Of a stretch of 64,000 nt of DNA, positions 63,990 through 64,000 are shown piece by piece. Source of the stretch: an uncultured Methylobacillus sp. GTDB lineage: Bacteria; Pseudomonadota; Gammaproteobacteria; Burkholderiales; Methylophilaceae. The stretch is from positions 124,001 through 188,000 of the forward strand of contig CAMLDO010000003.1 in NCBI GenBank assembly GCA_946478865.1, given 5' to 3'. The notes beneath the pieces are model-generated. The model saw only the letters and a list, made by a program, of their open reading frames with translations, was not told the origin of the DNA and ran no database searches. The first letter of the stretch is position 1; each line of letters opens with the position of its first letter. Position numbers and translations under genes: made by a program.

Positions 63990-64000
63990 CCGGCATGTGG
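63986..64000 (+). CDS. Start of the ABC-2 exporter permease (partial)
   Basis: Five codons (MTGMW) from an ATG that overlaps the ATPase stop by ATGA. The rest is past the edge. The call as permease is from gene order alone, since YadG-type ATPases are normally followed by a YadH-type permease. Confidence 0.55.

Overview
The window reads as ordinary chromosome of a betaproteobacterium. Nitrosomonadales (the Gallionella/Sideroxydans/Sulfuricella neighbourhood) is the best guess. The evidence is gene content and order: fmdB next to a DUF502 gene, ssb-MFS divergent from uvrA, pepA-holC divergent from lptFG, a sigma factor-DUF3619-DUF3106-RDD run, PP0621-pilS-pilR, system II cytochrome c biogenesis (resB-ccsB) beside cytochrome c4, and mlaFEDCB. 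The soxYZ pair and the iron/oxygen proteins would suit a lithotroph. The species is inference only. Coding density is high. I see no insertion sequences, prophage, CRISPR array, tRNA or rRNA.

Layout. Bases 1-7200 hold a cluster of small stress and envelope proteins: a triple-CX10C periplasmic protein, CsbD, a ferritin-like protein, an ElaB/DUF883-like protein, DUF1328 and an entericidin. With them are two response regulators, a NarX-type histidine kinase, a class III cyclase and a hemerythrin. Bases 7300-14100 carry ssb, an MFS transporter, uvrA and a rhodanese-aroE-mtgA operon. Bases 14100-18900 form the nitrogen module glnA-DUF4124-ntrB-ntrC, with a clear sigma-54 promoter and two NtrC sites before glnA. 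Bases 18900-26100 carry an exonuclease/GIY-YIG fusion, moaC, a BepA-like protease, soxYZ, a small unknown gene, hda, a PerM-like permease and purM. Bases 26100-36400 carry tandem DUF3108 genes, an RNA m5C methyltransferase, a MscS-like membrane protein, MarR, a dicarboxylate symporter, pepA-holC and lptFG.

Bases 36400-48400 carry RDD-DUF3106-DUF3619-sigma factor, PP0621-pilS-pilR, a Na/Ca exchanger, ampD, an alkyltransferase-like protein, tpx, a D-Ala-D-Ala endopeptidase and topA. Bases 48400-51800 are a coupled CHASE2 cyclase-SH3-M48 protease operon. Bases 51800-60000 carry ttcA, a pteridine reductase, a MidA-like methyltransferase, trmB, engB, cytochrome c4, resB and ccsB. Bases 60000-64000 hold mlaFEDCB and the start of a second ABC exporter.

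How the genes work together. LptFG, MlaFEDCB, MtgA, AmpD, the PbpG-like enzyme, two M48 proteases, entericidin and the DUF3108 pair all act on the envelope. NtrBC controls glnA, and PilSR probably controls pili encoded elsewhere. ResB and CcsB attach haem to c-type cytochromes such as the neighbouring c4. I found no strong evidence for a wholly new system. The least explained and most testable units are the stress cluster with its triple-CX10C protein, the sigma factor-DUF3619-DUF3106 operon, the CHASE2-SH3-M48 operon, the tandem DUF3108 pair and the soxYZ/87-residue neighbourhood.
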